A stretch of DNA of 34,918 bases from Planctomycetota bacterium (GCA_022563885.1 JADFMM010000028.1:1-34918); one strand, 5' to 3'. Counted from the stretch's first letter, positions 16,129 to 25,471 are shown. Notes: a model not told the origin generated them from the sequence alone. Translations and numbers: made by a program.

Positions 16129-17334
16129 CTAGCCGCCCAGACGGTCCAGCTCTGTCCGGCACATCTGGAGCTGCCCAGGGTCTCTCAATCTGTCGACGGC
16201 CTGACGCAGATGTTTGATGGCTTCCGCGGGTCGATCGAGGTAGCGGGCATAGAGCACGCCCAACATGAGTCTCACCTGCTCTACGTGTTCGTAGCTGCTG
16301 TAGTGGGCCAGAAAGTTCTCATAGGCATCGGCCGATTCCGCCGATTTGGAGCTGCTCGCGAGATTGTTGGCGATATCCAAAAGCGGTTGTCGGGCCAAGA
16401 CTTGGGCACTGTCAATCTTCATCAGCTCCAAATAGGCTTCTGCAGCCGTCGATACATTGCGCTGTAACAAACGAGTGCTGATCTCCTTTCGCAACTTCTG
16501 GATGGTGGCCTCTTTCTCCGCCTGCTCCGGCGCCTGGGGAACCACCTTGGCCCGGGCATGCCTCCGTTGCCGCCCCCCAACGAAGGGATCCCCCTGCTGT
16601 TTCACGGAACCTCGGTACTCCCGCCGTCGGTTCCACCTCTCGATGAGAGCCCAGAGATCGAACTGACTCCGCTCCAGCCAGCCCATCGCCAAACAGACGA
16701 GCATCACGCCAATGCCAAAGGCATAGCCGGACAGATGGGCCGTGTAGGCCACGGCTGCCGAAGGGTCGGCAGCAACGTAGTTGTCGAGAATAATCATTTT
16801 CAAGGCAATGAACCACAGGGCCGGCAACTCAATCGTGCCAATGAAGAAGAAAAAGTAGAGGACGGTGATCAGCGTCTTGGGATACAAGACCAGGAAGGCA
16901 CCCGTCACGGCGGCTACGGCGCCACTGGCCCCCAAGGTCGGCACGGGATAGAACATGTCGGTCATCGGGATAGGCTGAACCGCCGTTTGGCCGGCCAGAG
17001 CCGTATGACCAATCCCACTGGAAATGGCCGCCAAGAGGTAAAACATCGTGTACTTGGTATTGCCCAGCTTGTCGTTAACGTTGTTGCCGAATATGTACAG
17101 AAAAAACATGTTGCCGATGATGTGCATGAATCCGCCGTGCAGAAAGGCATAGGTCAGAAATTGCCAGTAGCGCCACATGGCGGGATAGAGTTGAAGCTTG
17201 TCAGCCCAGTTCCGCACCGCCACACCCTCGTGGGGATAGTATGTCAGCAGAAAGGCCAGCACGTTGATCGCTATCAGCGCATAGTTGGCGTAGGGCGTTT
17301 GTCGCAGCGAGACATTGGTTCGAATCGGCAGCAT
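16129..17334 (-). CDS. Rhomboid-family intramembrane serine protease with C-terminal helical repeats
   Basis: The 401-residue protein carries six membrane helices in residues 18-225, then a soluble tail. Active-site features are HGGFMHIIGNM (His 71, Asn 75, the HxxxN of helix 2), GASG with the nucleophilic Ser 137, and the catalytic His 200 in YTAHLSGYAFG. The tail (about 255-401) is basic at first (GGRQRRHARAK), then TPR-like helices (STAAEAYLELMKID, SAESADAYENFLAHYSS, VRLMLGVLYARYLDRPAEAIKHL). The tail may recruit substrates or partners. The start is placed at the ATG of LPIRTNVSL, where rhomboid similarity begins; a longer GTG-type frame to 17403 adds unrelated sequence. AAGGA lies directly against this ATG, so the ribosome site is not ideal. 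Confidence 0.88.
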   Translation of the reverse strand: MLPIRTNVSLRQTPYANYALIAINVLAFLLTYYPHEGVAVRNWADKLQLYPAMWRYWQFLTYAFLHGGFMHIIGNMFFLYIFGNNVNDKLGNTKYTMFYLLAAISSGIGHTALAGQTAVQPIPMTDMFYPVPTLGASGAVAAVTGAFLVLYPKTLITVLYFFFFIGTIELPALWFIALKMIILDNYVAADPSAAVAYTAHLSGYAFGIGVMLVCLAMGWLERSQFDLWALIERWNRRREYRGSVKQQGDPFVGGRQRRHARAKVVPQAPEQAEKEATIQKLRKEISTRLLQRNVSTAAEAYLELMKIDSAQVLARQPLLDIANNLASSSKSAESADAYENFLAHYSSYEHVEQVRLMLGVLYARYLDRPAEAIKHLRQAVDRLRDPGQLQMCRTELDRLGG

Positions 17335-17588
17335 TCCTTGGGTTCCCAGATTGTTACGCAACGCGTTACATGGATCGACCTCGCATTCTAATGCGCCGGC
17401 CAACCTTCAACAAGTCGGTGACCGACGAGTCGACCAAAAATCGTCCCCTATGAAATAGAAAAGCCTTTATTTCTCTAATCGCTTCCGCTACTTCAGTAGA
17501 CCAGTCAATAGTTAGGGGCCAATATGCGCCGGAGGCTGGGGATGTTCTCTTAGTCGGCCTGCGCAATTTCAAGATAGGATCTGCTTCA

Positions 17589-18665
17589 ATGGACAAAGAG
17601 GTCATCAACCGACGCATTCAAGACATCAGGAGTGAGGCCCGCCGAAAGAAAGTGGGCGTCCTCCTTCTGACCCATCCGGCGAATGTGACCTATGCGACAG
17701 GGTTTCAGGGCGAGGACAGTTGGGCGGTGATCGGCCGCCGACAGGTCACGCTCCTCACGGACAGTCGGTATTCGGAGCAGGCGGCCCAGGAGTGTCCTGC
17801 CTGCCGCATCCGCGAGCGACAGGGTAGCATGCCGCAGCTCCTGGCCGCCGTTCTCGGGAAGGCCGGGAGCCATGCCAACTTGGCCGTGGAAGACTCGATT
17901 TCTGTCGCCAATCTCAAACGCATTGAGAAACAATGGAAGCGACGCGTCAAGTCCGCGTCTGGACTGGTGGAAGGTGTGCGCCAGTGCAAAGAAGAAGAGG
18001 AACTTAGGAAGATCAAGACGGCCATCAAGATCGCAGCCCAGGCCTTGGAGCAGACACTGCCCCACATCAAGCCCGGTGTCAGGGAAAGCGGTCTGGCCGG
18101 GTTTCTCGACTACCAGATACGGCTGTTGGGCGGGTCCAATTCGTTCGCCACCATCGTGGCCTTCGGTGCCAACGGCTCTCGTCCGCATCATCGACCCGGG
18201 AACCGAAAACTGAAATCCCGAGACTCCCTGTTGATCGACTTCGGGGCGAGGTACCAGGGGTATTGCAGCGATATGACCCGCTGTTTTGCCATCGGCAAGC
18301 CGACCACGCTCTTCCAGAAGGCATACGCTACGGTACAAAGGGCCCAGGAGGCGGCCATGCGGTCCATTGCGGCCGGTGTCCGACTCACGGAGGTGGATGA
18401 CGCCGCTCGCGGCCTGATCCGGACATCGGGAATGCCTGTTTATGGCCATGGCACGGGCCACGGTATCGGCCTTGACATCCACGAGGCACCCTTTTTGGGA
18501 CCAGACGGAGGGGCAACACTCAAGACCCACCAAGTCATCACCATCGAACCGGGCATCTACATCCCGGGAAAACTCGGGATCAGGCTGGAAGAAGACGTCC
18601 AGGTGCTTGAAAATGGGCGGAAGATCCTGACCAGGAAGTGTGCTCCCTCTTGGAATCTAGGGTAA
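17589..18665 (+). CDS. M24B metallopeptidase (Xaa-Pro aminopeptidase family)
   Basis: The 358-residue enzyme is cytosolic. Residues 1-130 are the creatinase-like N-terminal domain; 135-350 form the pita-bread catalytic domain. The five metal ligands are present: D217 in LLIDFGARYQGY, D228 in SDMTR, H291 in YGHGTGHGIG, E320 in TIEPGIYIPG and E334 in IRLEEDV. It removes an N-terminal residue preceding proline, with two Mn/Co/Zn ions. AGGAT at 17576-17580 is 8 bases before the ATG. It is divergent from the rhomboid gene. It ends 36 bases before the convergent lipoprotein gene. Confidence 0.94.
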   Translation: MDKEVINRRIQDIRSEARRKKVGVLLLTHPANVTYATGFQGEDSWAVIGRRQVTLLTDSRYSEQAAQECPACRIRERQGSMPQLLAAVLGKAGSHANLAVEDSISVANLKRIEKQWKRRVKSASGLVEGVRQCKEEEELRKIKTAIKIAAQALEQTLPHIKPGVRESGLAGFLDYQIRLLGGSNSFATIVAFGANGSRPHHRPGNRKLKSRDSLLIDFGARYQGYCSDMTRCFAIGKPTTLFQKAYATVQRAQEAAMRSIAAGVRLTEVDDAARGLIRTSGMPVYGHGTGHGIGLDIHEAPFLGPDGGATLKTHQVITIEPGIYIPGKLGIRLEEDVQVLENGRKILTRKCAPSWNLG

Positions 18666-18701
18666 TTGAAGGTGTCTCAGTTGCGAGATTGGGCGGGGGC
18701 C

Positions 18702-19163
18702 TTAGTAGGTCGTCACTCCTGGCCCCAGAGTAAACTCGTGCGACTTGACGTCGTAGACGAAGGTACCTCGCGACAGGGACTGGATCCACAGGTGGAACCC
18801 CTCTGCCCGCAGCGCCGAATCGAACTTGTCTCCGACACGGATCTTGGCCCCGCCATAGTTGAGCAGCGCGTCACGGAGATCTTCGCCGAGCTCAAAAACC
18901 TGCTCATCCGTATGTCCCAGCTGCCGCAGGATGACGATCACATCATCCACGGTCAGCCGGATGGCGCTGGTATTGCTCACGGGATGCACGGAGACGGCCA
19001 GGTCTGCACTCCGCGCCGGTTTCGGGGTACGCCATCTCCCGCCACACCCCAAAAGATTTAACAAGAGGAGTGCCAGGACGAGTGTGACCAGACACTTTAT
19101 GGCGTCAGAACGGATTCTCTTTGTTATCAATGGGTATCTCACCGCGGGCGTCCTCAAGATCAA
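18702..19163 (-). CDS. Small lipoprotein coupled to the secretin gene
   Basis: The 153-residue protein has a basic n-region, a hydrophobic core (LVTLVLALLLLNLLGC) and a lipobox LLGC with the acylated Cys at about 40. The mature part (113 residues) begins with a Pro/Arg-rich spacer and continues with LTVDDVIVILRQLG, VFELGEDLRDALLNYGGAKIRVG and a short beta end (FVYDVKSHEFTLGPG). I recognise no family. The TTG start overlaps the secretin stop (TTGA), which indicates translational coupling and a shared function. By analogy with pilotin lipoproteins that guide secretins to the outer membrane, a pilotin-like or assembly role is possible. This is inference from position and lipobox only. Confidence 0.7.
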   Translation of the reverse strand: MILRTPAVRYPLITKRIRSDAIKCLVTLVLALLLLNLLGCGGRWRTPKPARSADLAVSVHPVSNTSAIRLTVDDVIVILRQLGHTDEQVFELGEDLRDALLNYGGAKIRVGDKFDSALRAEGFHLWIQSLSRGTFVYDVKSHEFTLGPGVTTY

Positions 19164-22100
19164 TACCGTGACGTAGGACGACGACGTACATTCGGATTGG
19201 CATTGGGCAGTCTGCGCCCTAGGTCCCTATTGAAATCGCTCAGGGGTGCGGCGCCAGCTTGATTCGTCACGCCCTGTCCGCCAAGCCTCAAGGGTGATGG
19301 CGGTGCAGAGGTGAGAGGCGCCGGATTGGCCATGCCGGGCGCCGGCAGTGGACGATAGACGCTTGGGCCCCGTTCCGGGACGATGCGAGCCGTAATGAAT
19401 ATCGCGACTTCCCGCGCGGTGGAGAGCGTATTGTCGTTGTTGAACAGCTTGCCCAGCAAGGGGATGCGACTGAAACCGGGCGTGCGTCTTGCCTGGATCA
19501 CGCGGCGATTCTCCGACAATCCAGCTATAGCGACCGTACCCCCATCGTGCACCGTCACGGTGTTCTGCGCGGTGCGTCGCGTCACCACGGGCAATTCACT
19601 CTCCGGACCCCTCGGAATACTGTCGCTCAACTCCACGGCGATGATCATGGTGATATCGTTGTTGTCGCTGATATAGGGGATGATGTCCAGCTTCGTGCCG
19701 GATTGGATTTCCGCCAACTCCGTCTGTGCAAAGACTTGGTTCCCGGCCTGAGTCGGTGCCGTCAACATGAAATACTCCTCCTTGATGACGTACATCGTCG
19801 CCTGCTCACCATCCTGGGCAAGCACCTGAGGATTGGCTATGATCTGAGCCTGACCGTTTTCTTCCATCAGATTGAGAGTCATGTTCAGGGCGTTGGTAAA
19901 GGTCCCGTCGGGCGAAAAACCGATCTGCGCGCCCCAGGGCCAACTGCCCCGATAACTTGTCGTACCGGCACCCAACGCGAGAGTGGGCACATTGCGGAAC
20001 GCGCCGGCCTGCAGAGTGGGCCAGCCCCACTCGATGCCCAGGTTCAAGAGGTTGCTCTTGTCCATGACCACGATGCGGGCATCCAGCAGCACCTGTCGCG
20101 GCTTGGCATCTATTGTCTTTAGACTCGCCACGATTTGTTTCAGGACGGCGGGCGGGGCCGTAATCACGGCTATGCGGCCATTCAACTCTCCCTTGACAAA
20201 GGGCCGATAGGCGTCGTGCAGGAGACTCACCGCGTTGGAGGCGCTCATGTACTGCAGTTTGACACGCACCACCTCACTCGAATCGATCAGATCCTCCAGC
20301 GCCGTCGAATAGACGGGGGAGATGAGGTAGTAGTGGTCGGTCTTCTTCCAGGTCAGCCCGGTCCCGGCCAGCAGAATGTCCAGGGCCAAATCCAGAGGCG
20401 TGTTGACGAAATCGCCCGAAACACTCGGCGGAATCACGGTGGCACCGATAATAATGGGAATCTCAGTTTGAATAGAAAAATCCTGTAGAACGACTGCCAG
20501 GTCCTCGGCGGTCGCTGTGTATGTCACGACAGGCCCCAGTGAGGAACTCACAGGACTCCTGGGTCCGCCCAGATCCGGTGGCGTTGAACTGTCTGTGAAC
20601 GACGGCCGACGCCGAGAGGTAACACGCAGACGCTCTATTTCGGCCAACGCGGCCTCCAATTGAGCACTCATCGCTTCGTCGGCGCCAGTGGTCGCTGCCG
20701 GCGGTGTCCCTGCGTCCGCTCCCACTCTCTCCGTTGGCGGCAGACCCCCAGTCACTAGTCGTGTTGGATCCTCGGGCAGGAAGGGCGCCCGATCAGGGGG
20801 CAGCGGTGGAAACACCGAAGGAGCAGAGACGTCACCCGGTGGGGGCGCAATCGGGCCCGTCTCATCGATGTCCTCGATCACATCGACGTAGACGCTATCC
20901 CCAAACTCAATACCAGCCTTGAGAAATGAAATCGAACCCGACCAACCATAGGGCACTTCGACGGTAAACTTGCCATCAACACCGCTGAGCATGGAGGTGC
21001 CTCCATTGTCGGCGGTCACCATCACCTGCGGCAACGCCTCCCCGTCGGCGTCCAGTAAGATATCGGTAATCTTCATCATCTTGACCTCTCCCTTAAAGTC
21101 GACGGTCAAGTCCCTCTTGAGCCCAAACACTTCTTTTTGCAGCGGCATGAAGGTGTGCCCTGGTTTCGCCACCTGAAGCTTGCCTTTCCAGTTATAGGGC
21201 AGGGAAATGCGGTAGCGTCCCTCCGCGTCGGTCACCGTGTTCTTGGGATCACCCAAGCCCAGCTGGACGTCTACATCGGACATGGGGCCATCCTTACCCG
21301 TCACTCGGCCCGACACGATGAACTCCTTCTCCGACGCCTCATAGTCCTGTTGCAGCTGTGGCGTGCCCACGTCCTCGTAGAAGCGGTAGGGAGGGTCGAA
21401 TTGCAGCCCCTCTTTCTTGGGTGTCACCGTGGCGCCGAAGCCATACTCGACTTCGACCTCATAGTCTCCGGCCGCGTCGCTTCGGACCGTGGCGGGGAAG
21501 CCCTCCAGCAACACGTCCCGTTGCCTTCCGGTATTGCCACGAATGACATACTTCACTTTCTTCGCCTTGAAGACGTCGCTCTTGTGCCGGGTCAGACGGT
21601 TGAACGCCACCCCGGGCGGGTCGAACTCATATCCCTCCTTTGCCAGCATCATGGTGCCCGAGTACAAATAGCGGACCTCGCAGGTGTATCTCCCGCGGCT
21701 ATCGGTGTACACCGGCTGACCGTGTCGGTCCAGCATCCCGGTCAGTTCGACCCCCTCGATACCGGCGACCGTACCGGTGAGCTTAATGAATATCTCTTGG
21801 GCAACAAATGAAGGTATCGTCTTGTCCGACTTGATCTTTGTTAGGGAAAACTTGGGAGGTGTGAAGCGATAGCCCTCCAGATGGGGCGTGAGCTCGATGT
21901 TTTGCCCATGGTTGACCTGGGCGGCGAAGTCCCCTCCAGGCCCCGAGAGGACAGCCCCTCGGAGCCCCCTGATTTCAACACCCCCGATGCCGACGTTTCC
22001 CGTCACACTGTACTGAATCTGGGAGGCGTAGAAGTCTTGTCCCAGTTGGGGCGAGACCACCTGATCGTGGCGGATACTGGGCGGACTAAACTCATAGCCC

Positions 22101-22810
22101 TCCATCAGCGGCGTGACCGTCGCCGACCACTCATGGTCTACCTTGAACCGGTAGCGACCGCTGGGATCTGTCTTGACGGGACCGGCAAAACCGTCAAGAA
22201 CGACGCCCGCGATGGGTGAGCCATTGATGGTGATCGTCCCGGAGACTTCATAGGTACTCTTGGCGGGCCGAAAGGTCTGGCTGGTGTCGGCCCTCACATT
22301 TTCGTAGGACTTGTCGGGCGGCGTAAACTCATACCCCTCCTTCTGCGGGGTCACGACACCGGACCAGCCATAGGGCACCGCGACCTTATAGGCCCCGCCG
22401 TTGCCGGGGTAGACGGGTTCGGGAAACCCCTGAAGCACGACGCCGTCGATGCCAACAGACCCGGAAATCATGAAGGTCTGCAGCTTCGAGACAAAACTCT
22501 CCTCCGAAGGCCCTCTGACGGGTCCAATGCGGCGACTCGAGGGCTGAAAGGTATATCCTACCAGGGTGGGCGTGATCGTGCCGATCCAGCCGTAGTAGAC
22601 GTCAACCGAAAACCAGCCATCCTGATCCGTGACAACGGTCCCTGCGTACTGAGGGAATCCCCTGAGCGTGACACCGGGCTCACCGACAGAGCCTGAGATC
22701 GTATACGTCTTTCTGGTGCCTACCACTGCGTGCGCATCGGTGGCGACCAGCAAGACGCAGCCTATCAGACTACTGCCTGCCAAGAAGGTTCCGATAAGTT
22801 TCCTTATCAT
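19160..22810 (-). CDS. Secretin-type outer membrane channel with eight Ig-like repeats and an STN domain
   Basis: The 1216-residue protein has a signal peptide (1-28, ending ATDAHA). Eight tandem beta-sandwich repeats of 70-80 residues occupy about 36-648 (core YxISGxV-GVxLxGFP...TDxxGxYxVxVxYGWSGTVTPxKEGYxFxPP). A Pro/Thr-rich linker (650-710) and a short coiled coil (AQLEAALAEIERL) follow. Residues about 760-830 are an STN/N0 domain, 845-900 an N1-like domain (ALQ-type SASNAVSLLHDAYRPFV), and 905-1145 the secretin pore. Signatures of the pore are VTRRTAQNTVTVHDGGTVAIAGL and PGFSRIPLLGKLFN. A 70-residue Pro/Arg-rich tail ends the protein. Secretins export pili or proteins. Ordinary ones have only N0-N3 here; a long row of Ig-like repeats in front is unusual. 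AAGGG precedes the ATG by 10 bases. Confidence 0.92.
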   Translation of the reverse strand: MIRKLIGTFLAGSSLIGCVLLVATDAHAVVGTRKTYTISGSVGEPGVTLRGFPQYAGTVVTDQDGWFSVDVYYGWIGTITPTLVGYTFQPSSRRIGPVRGPSEESFVSKLQTFMISGSVGIDGVVLQGFPEPVYPGNGGAYKVAVPYGWSGVVTPQKEGYEFTPPDKSYENVRADTSQTFRPAKSTYEVSGTITINGSPIAGVVLDGFAGPVKTDPSGRYRFKVDHEWSATVTPLMEGYEFSPPSIRHDQVVSPQLGQDFYASQIQYSVTGNVGIGGVEIRGLRGAVLSGPGGDFAAQVNHGQNIELTPHLEGYRFTPPKFSLTKIKSDKTIPSFVAQEIFIKLTGTVAGIEGVELTGMLDRHGQPVYTDSRGRYTCEVRYLYSGTMMLAKEGYEFDPPGVAFNRLTRHKSDVFKAKKVKYVIRGNTGRQRDVLLEGFPATVRSDAAGDYEVEVEYGFGATVTPKKEGLQFDPPYRFYEDVGTPQLQQDYEASEKEFIVSGRVTGKDGPMSDVDVQLGLGDPKNTVTDAEGRYRISLPYNWKGKLQVAKPGHTFMPLQKEVFGLKRDLTVDFKGEVKMMKITDILLDADGEALPQVMVTADNGGTSMLSGVDGKFTVEVPYGWSGSISFLKAGIEFGDSVYVDVIEDIDETGPIAPPPGDVSAPSVFPPLPPDRAPFLPEDPTRLVTGGLPPTERVGADAGTPPAATTGADEAMSAQLEAALAEIERLRVTSRRRPSFTDSSTPPDLGGPRSPVSSSLGPVVTYTATAEDLAVVLQDFSIQTEIPIIIGATVIPPSVSGDFVNTPLDLALDILLAGTGLTWKKTDHYYLISPVYSTALEDLIDSSEVVRVKLQYMSASNAVSLLHDAYRPFVKGELNGRIAVITAPPAVLKQIVASLKTIDAKPRQVLLDARIVVMDKSNLLNLGIEWGWPTLQAGAFRNVPTLALGAGTTSYRGSWPWGAQIGFSPDGTFTNALNMTLNLMEENGQAQIIANPQVLAQDGEQATMYVIKEEYFMLTAPTQAGNQVFAQTELAEIQSGTKLDIIPYISDNNDITMIIAVELSDSIPRGPESELPVVTRRTAQNTVTVHDGGTVAIAGLSENRRVIQARRTPGFSRIPLLGKLFNNDNTLSTAREVAIFITARIVPERGPSVYRPLPAPGMANPAPLTSAPPSPLRLGGQGVTNQAGAAPLSDFNRDLGRRLPNANPNVRRRPTSRY
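20867..22705 (-). repeat. Eight tandem Ig-like repeat units inside the secretin gene
   Basis: At the protein level the units start near residues 36, 112, 187, 267, 342, 420, 497 and 578. Each carries a variant of ISG-GVxLxGF, TDxxGxY and EGYxFxPP. Units 1-6 are most alike; units 7 and 8 are divergent (GHTFMPL, AGIEFGD). The DNA copies have drifted enough that no long identical stretches are visible, so the array is old. Confidence 0.85.
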
Positions 22811-22968
22811 GATTCAACGTCCCTTTCTATCACCGGTAGAGGGCACTCCACCGCCACATCCTCTCATTTCGTATCGGCAAAGCCTTTGCGCACGTTAACA
22901 AAATAAACATACCAGTATATTATCTATCCCCTGGAACCCTCTCTCTGGATGCCAACTCGAAACTTCCA

Positions 22969-24777
22969 TTATCGCTGGGGAAACAGAACGGCGCGCTCGA
23001 CGCCATCCTGCCTAATAAAGATCTCGATGGTCTTTGTCTGCACGACAGGCACCGCATTGGCACCCAAGATGAATGACGCTTCCACGCGGTAGGTACCCGG
23101 AATTCTCCTGGAAAAGTCCAGCTCGCGACTAAAAACTCGTCTTTCAAAGGGGAGCATGATCGCATCGCCCTGTTGGCCGTTCTGGAGCCGGTCGTAAGAC
23201 ACCTGCTCACCGGCACCGGCGCCTCCGTCGAGCAGATACAGAGCCACCATACAGGTGGGCTCGATATGGATGAGGCTTTGATTCTCAAAGGTCGCCACCA
23301 CATCAAACTTGGAGTCACCCGTGGCCTCAATCTTCAATCCTCTCTTTGCTACATTGGCGGTCGCCTGTACGGTCTTGTCCTTGACGCAGACATGGGCATT
23401 GATGACTCCGGCCAGTGAGTCATCGCCATAAAAACCAACCAATCTGAGGTTGGCATAGTACGCACCCGGATCGTAACCCCATTGAGGCAGCCTCCGCCTG
23501 TCCGGCATTCTCAGGAAAAGCCGCAGATTGCGTTTGGAGAACGCTCTCACTACCAATTCCGACGGCTTGATACTGAGCCATTCGGCGCAGGACAAGTCAT
23601 CAAGCTTTTCGCCAGTGCCCAAGGCCTTGTTGGCCAGGGCCTCGGGAACGAGAGCGTAGGACTTGATCGTCACCGGCTCATCGGCATTGTTGAATACGGT
23701 CACGACCGCCGATGCCGCCCGCCCAGGCGCTATCTCCATCTCGACCTGAGGAGGCTCCAGCCGAATGGCCGCCTCCCTGCGTGCCAGACCGCCACTGCCC
23801 CCTGGTCCCACATAGTTCACGACCCGACTGATCGATCTAGACAGCCTGCCATCCACATAAAGGGAGGCCTTGATCCGATAGGTCCCCGTCGGCAGGTTCT
23901 TGTAAATGTCCTCAGCCAATTTCAGACGGGAACCCGGTATGATACCCACAGTATCGAAGACAATATTCTTCTTCACCAGCCGCGTCTTGTCGTCTTTCAG
24001 TAGCTGGATCAACTGGGCCACCCCTACGATCTGGCCATAAGTGCCGCCCGTGTTTTTGACCCCCACTGTGACAAGAGTCGTTTCCGGCGCCGTTCCGTTC
24101 GCGGGAACATATTCCAGCCCTGCATCCACCAAACTGATTCGTTTGGGAAGGGCTCCGCCTGCGATCGTGATCAGAACGGGTACGATAAATTCGTAGCGCA
24201 CCACCACACCCGTTTGATCGGGGCGTGCCTCCAGACTGGCCACAATGGCTGCCGTATAAAACCCCCGCACAGCCGCCGGCACCGTGATGTTAACCGGGAT
24301 GAGGTTCCTGTCCATTATTGGAACCTCGACCAGTCCATTATTGGGTAGATCCGCCAGTCGAATCCAATCTCTACAGGACCTGTGTTCCCCGAGATCGATC
24401 ACCTGAGCTGCATCCAAGGGGTCGTTGGGATCTATGGCGTTCCAGGTACCGGATTCCGTCTGCAGCAATTCGACGACGGAGACCCTGACATATTTCGTCT
24501 CATCCCGGCCCATGTTTTGCAGAACAATCTCGGTCCTAATCCGCTCCCGGGGCACCGCCGAAATCTCGTAGACCATCGGCTGGACCATGAACTGCGCGTG
24601 GATGGACTGCGTGAACAACAACCCGACCAAGACGGCCCCCAGGGCCGACTCCATTGCTTTACTTCCACACCCACGCCGAGCACTCTTCTCGGACCCATTG
24701 GGTTCTGGGTGTGTTGACACCTTGGCTCCATAGGGCCATCCCATCGACACACCATTCCGGTCGTGTTCAGAATTCAC
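22969..24777 (-). CDS. Exported protein of two tandem chaperone-like Ig-fold modules
   Basis: The 602-residue protein starts at GTG with AGGAG 6 bases ahead (stop of the spacer at 24778). A long 41-residue basic n-region precedes a signal sequence (ALGAVLVGLLFTQSIHA). Two homologous modules follow, about 64-325 and 335-592. Each opens with a beta-sandwich (MVQPMVYEISAVPRERIRTE or LEPPQVEMEIAPG), has a Cys-Trp motif (SCRDWI at 134, SCAEWL at 396) and a turn GFYTAA or GAYYAN. The first then has VVRYEFIVPVLITI, VGVKNTGGTYG and GIIPGSRLKL, resembling the second domain of PapD-like chaperones or DUF916/DUF3324 cell-surface proteins. I cannot choose between these. It is the first gene of the unit with the secretin. 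A single-module paralogue is at 29991. Confidence 0.75.
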   Translation of the reverse strand: MNSEHDRNGVSMGWPYGAKVSTHPEPNGSEKSARRGCGSKAMESALGAVLVGLLFTQSIHAQFMVQPMVYEISAVPRERIRTEIVLQNMGRDETKYVRVSVVELLQTESGTWNAIDPNDPLDAAQVIDLGEHRSCRDWIRLADLPNNGLVEVPIMDRNLIPVNITVPAAVRGFYTAAIVASLEARPDQTGVVVRYEFIVPVLITIAGGALPKRISLVDAGLEYVPANGTAPETTLVTVGVKNTGGTYGQIVGVAQLIQLLKDDKTRLVKKNIVFDTVGIIPGSRLKLAEDIYKNLPTGTYRIKASLYVDGRLSRSISRVVNYVGPGGSGGLARREAAIRLEPPQVEMEIAPGRAASAVVTVFNNADEPVTIKSYALVPEALANKALGTGEKLDDLSCAEWLSIKPSELVVRAFSKRNLRLFLRMPDRRRLPQWGYDPGAYYANLRLVGFYGDDSLAGVINAHVCVKDKTVQATANVAKRGLKIEATGDSKFDVVATFENQSLIHIEPTCMVALYLLDGGAGAGEQVSYDRLQNGQQGDAIMLPFERRVFSRELDFSRRIPGTYRVEASFILGANAVPVVQTKTIEIFIRQDGVERAVLFPQR

Positions 24778-25013
24778 AGCTCTCTCCTAAAGCCAAACGG
24801 ACCAAGCATTTAAAAGACTAGGAAGAGACCAGAGACCTTCTCTGCACACTACCCCATCCTAATCAACGGTTACTGTTTCATTTTCGGCAAATTACCATCC
24901 GTACTTGCCAACAAAACCCGCCCTTTAAGCTTGTAGCCGTTTCACTTCCCCTCAAGTAATATACCACCCCATAATGATAAGACGAAAGACTATCTTGTAG
25001 TAAACGTTTCTTT

Positions 25014-25043
25014 ATTATACCCATACTACTATATATAAGTCAA
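25014..25043 (-). promoter_or_regulatory. Promoter of the chaperone-like/secretin/lipoprotein unit
   Basis: On the minus strand TTGACT (25043-25038) is followed after 18 bases by a perfect TATAAT (25019-25014) within an AT-rich stretch. Transcription would start near 25008, giving a leader of about 230 bases before the GTG at 24777. Within that leader GGTGGTATATT (24968-24958) repeats an 11-mer found at 27050-27040 in front of the neighbouring unit. Confidence 0.75.
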
Positions 25044-25069
25044 CCAACTTTTCTAATTTATTGGAATAC

Positions 25070-25327
25070 TTAAACATGCATGTCGATCACACGCACCTCG
25101 GCAATCCTCATCCCGGGATAAGGACTGAACTGGCCCGTAGCGACCTCTTCCCCCCGCACACAGATCTTGGCGACATTGAGGCCTTGCTCAACGATGGTGT
25201 CCCCTCCCAGCACCGAGACGTCGCTTTGGGACCGATCCCTGCCCGACTTGCCGCTTCCCTCAACCACACCCACGGCAGAGACAAACGCCATCGCCCCAGA
25301 ATGGGCGTGCACGCCGAACTCCTTCGA
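25070..25327 (-). pseudogene. Eroded paralogue of the small secreted protein at 25472
   Basis: The C-terminal half of a second member of the same family is still readable: SGAMAFVSAVGVVEGSGKSG, then KICVRGEEVATGQF and MRIAEVRVIDMHV before TAA. The neighbour has QICVKGEKVNIAKL and VVVAEVTIQVV at the same distance from its end. The N-terminal half and signal peptide are missing; a terminator hairpin occupies that place. It therefore has no start of its own and is probably the relic of a tandem duplication. Confidence 0.6.
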
Positions 25328-25349
25328 CCCCAGACCTCCAGAACCCGAG

Positions 25350-25392
25350 GAAAAAAGAAAAAAGGAGGAATGGGTCATTTGACCCATCCTCC
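25350..25392 (-). terminator. Rho-independent terminator of the small secreted protein unit
   Basis: On the minus strand GGAGGATGGGTCA pairs with TGACCCATTCCTCC (one bulged base, tiny loop) and is followed by TTTTTTCTTTTTT. The stem is GC-rich and the T-run immediate, so termination should be efficient. It ends transcription 80 bases after the stop codon at 25472. Confidence 0.88.
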
Positions 25393-25471
25393 CCATCTCA
25401 ATCACATATTCATTCTGAATTCGCGACCGAACAATCTCAGTTGAACTCGTGCTTAACGTCAGGCAATAAAT

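Noticed and set aside
22920-22960. Possible internal promoter before the secretin gene
   Set aside because: TAATAT/TATACT-like boxes are present but no -35 at a usable distance was found.
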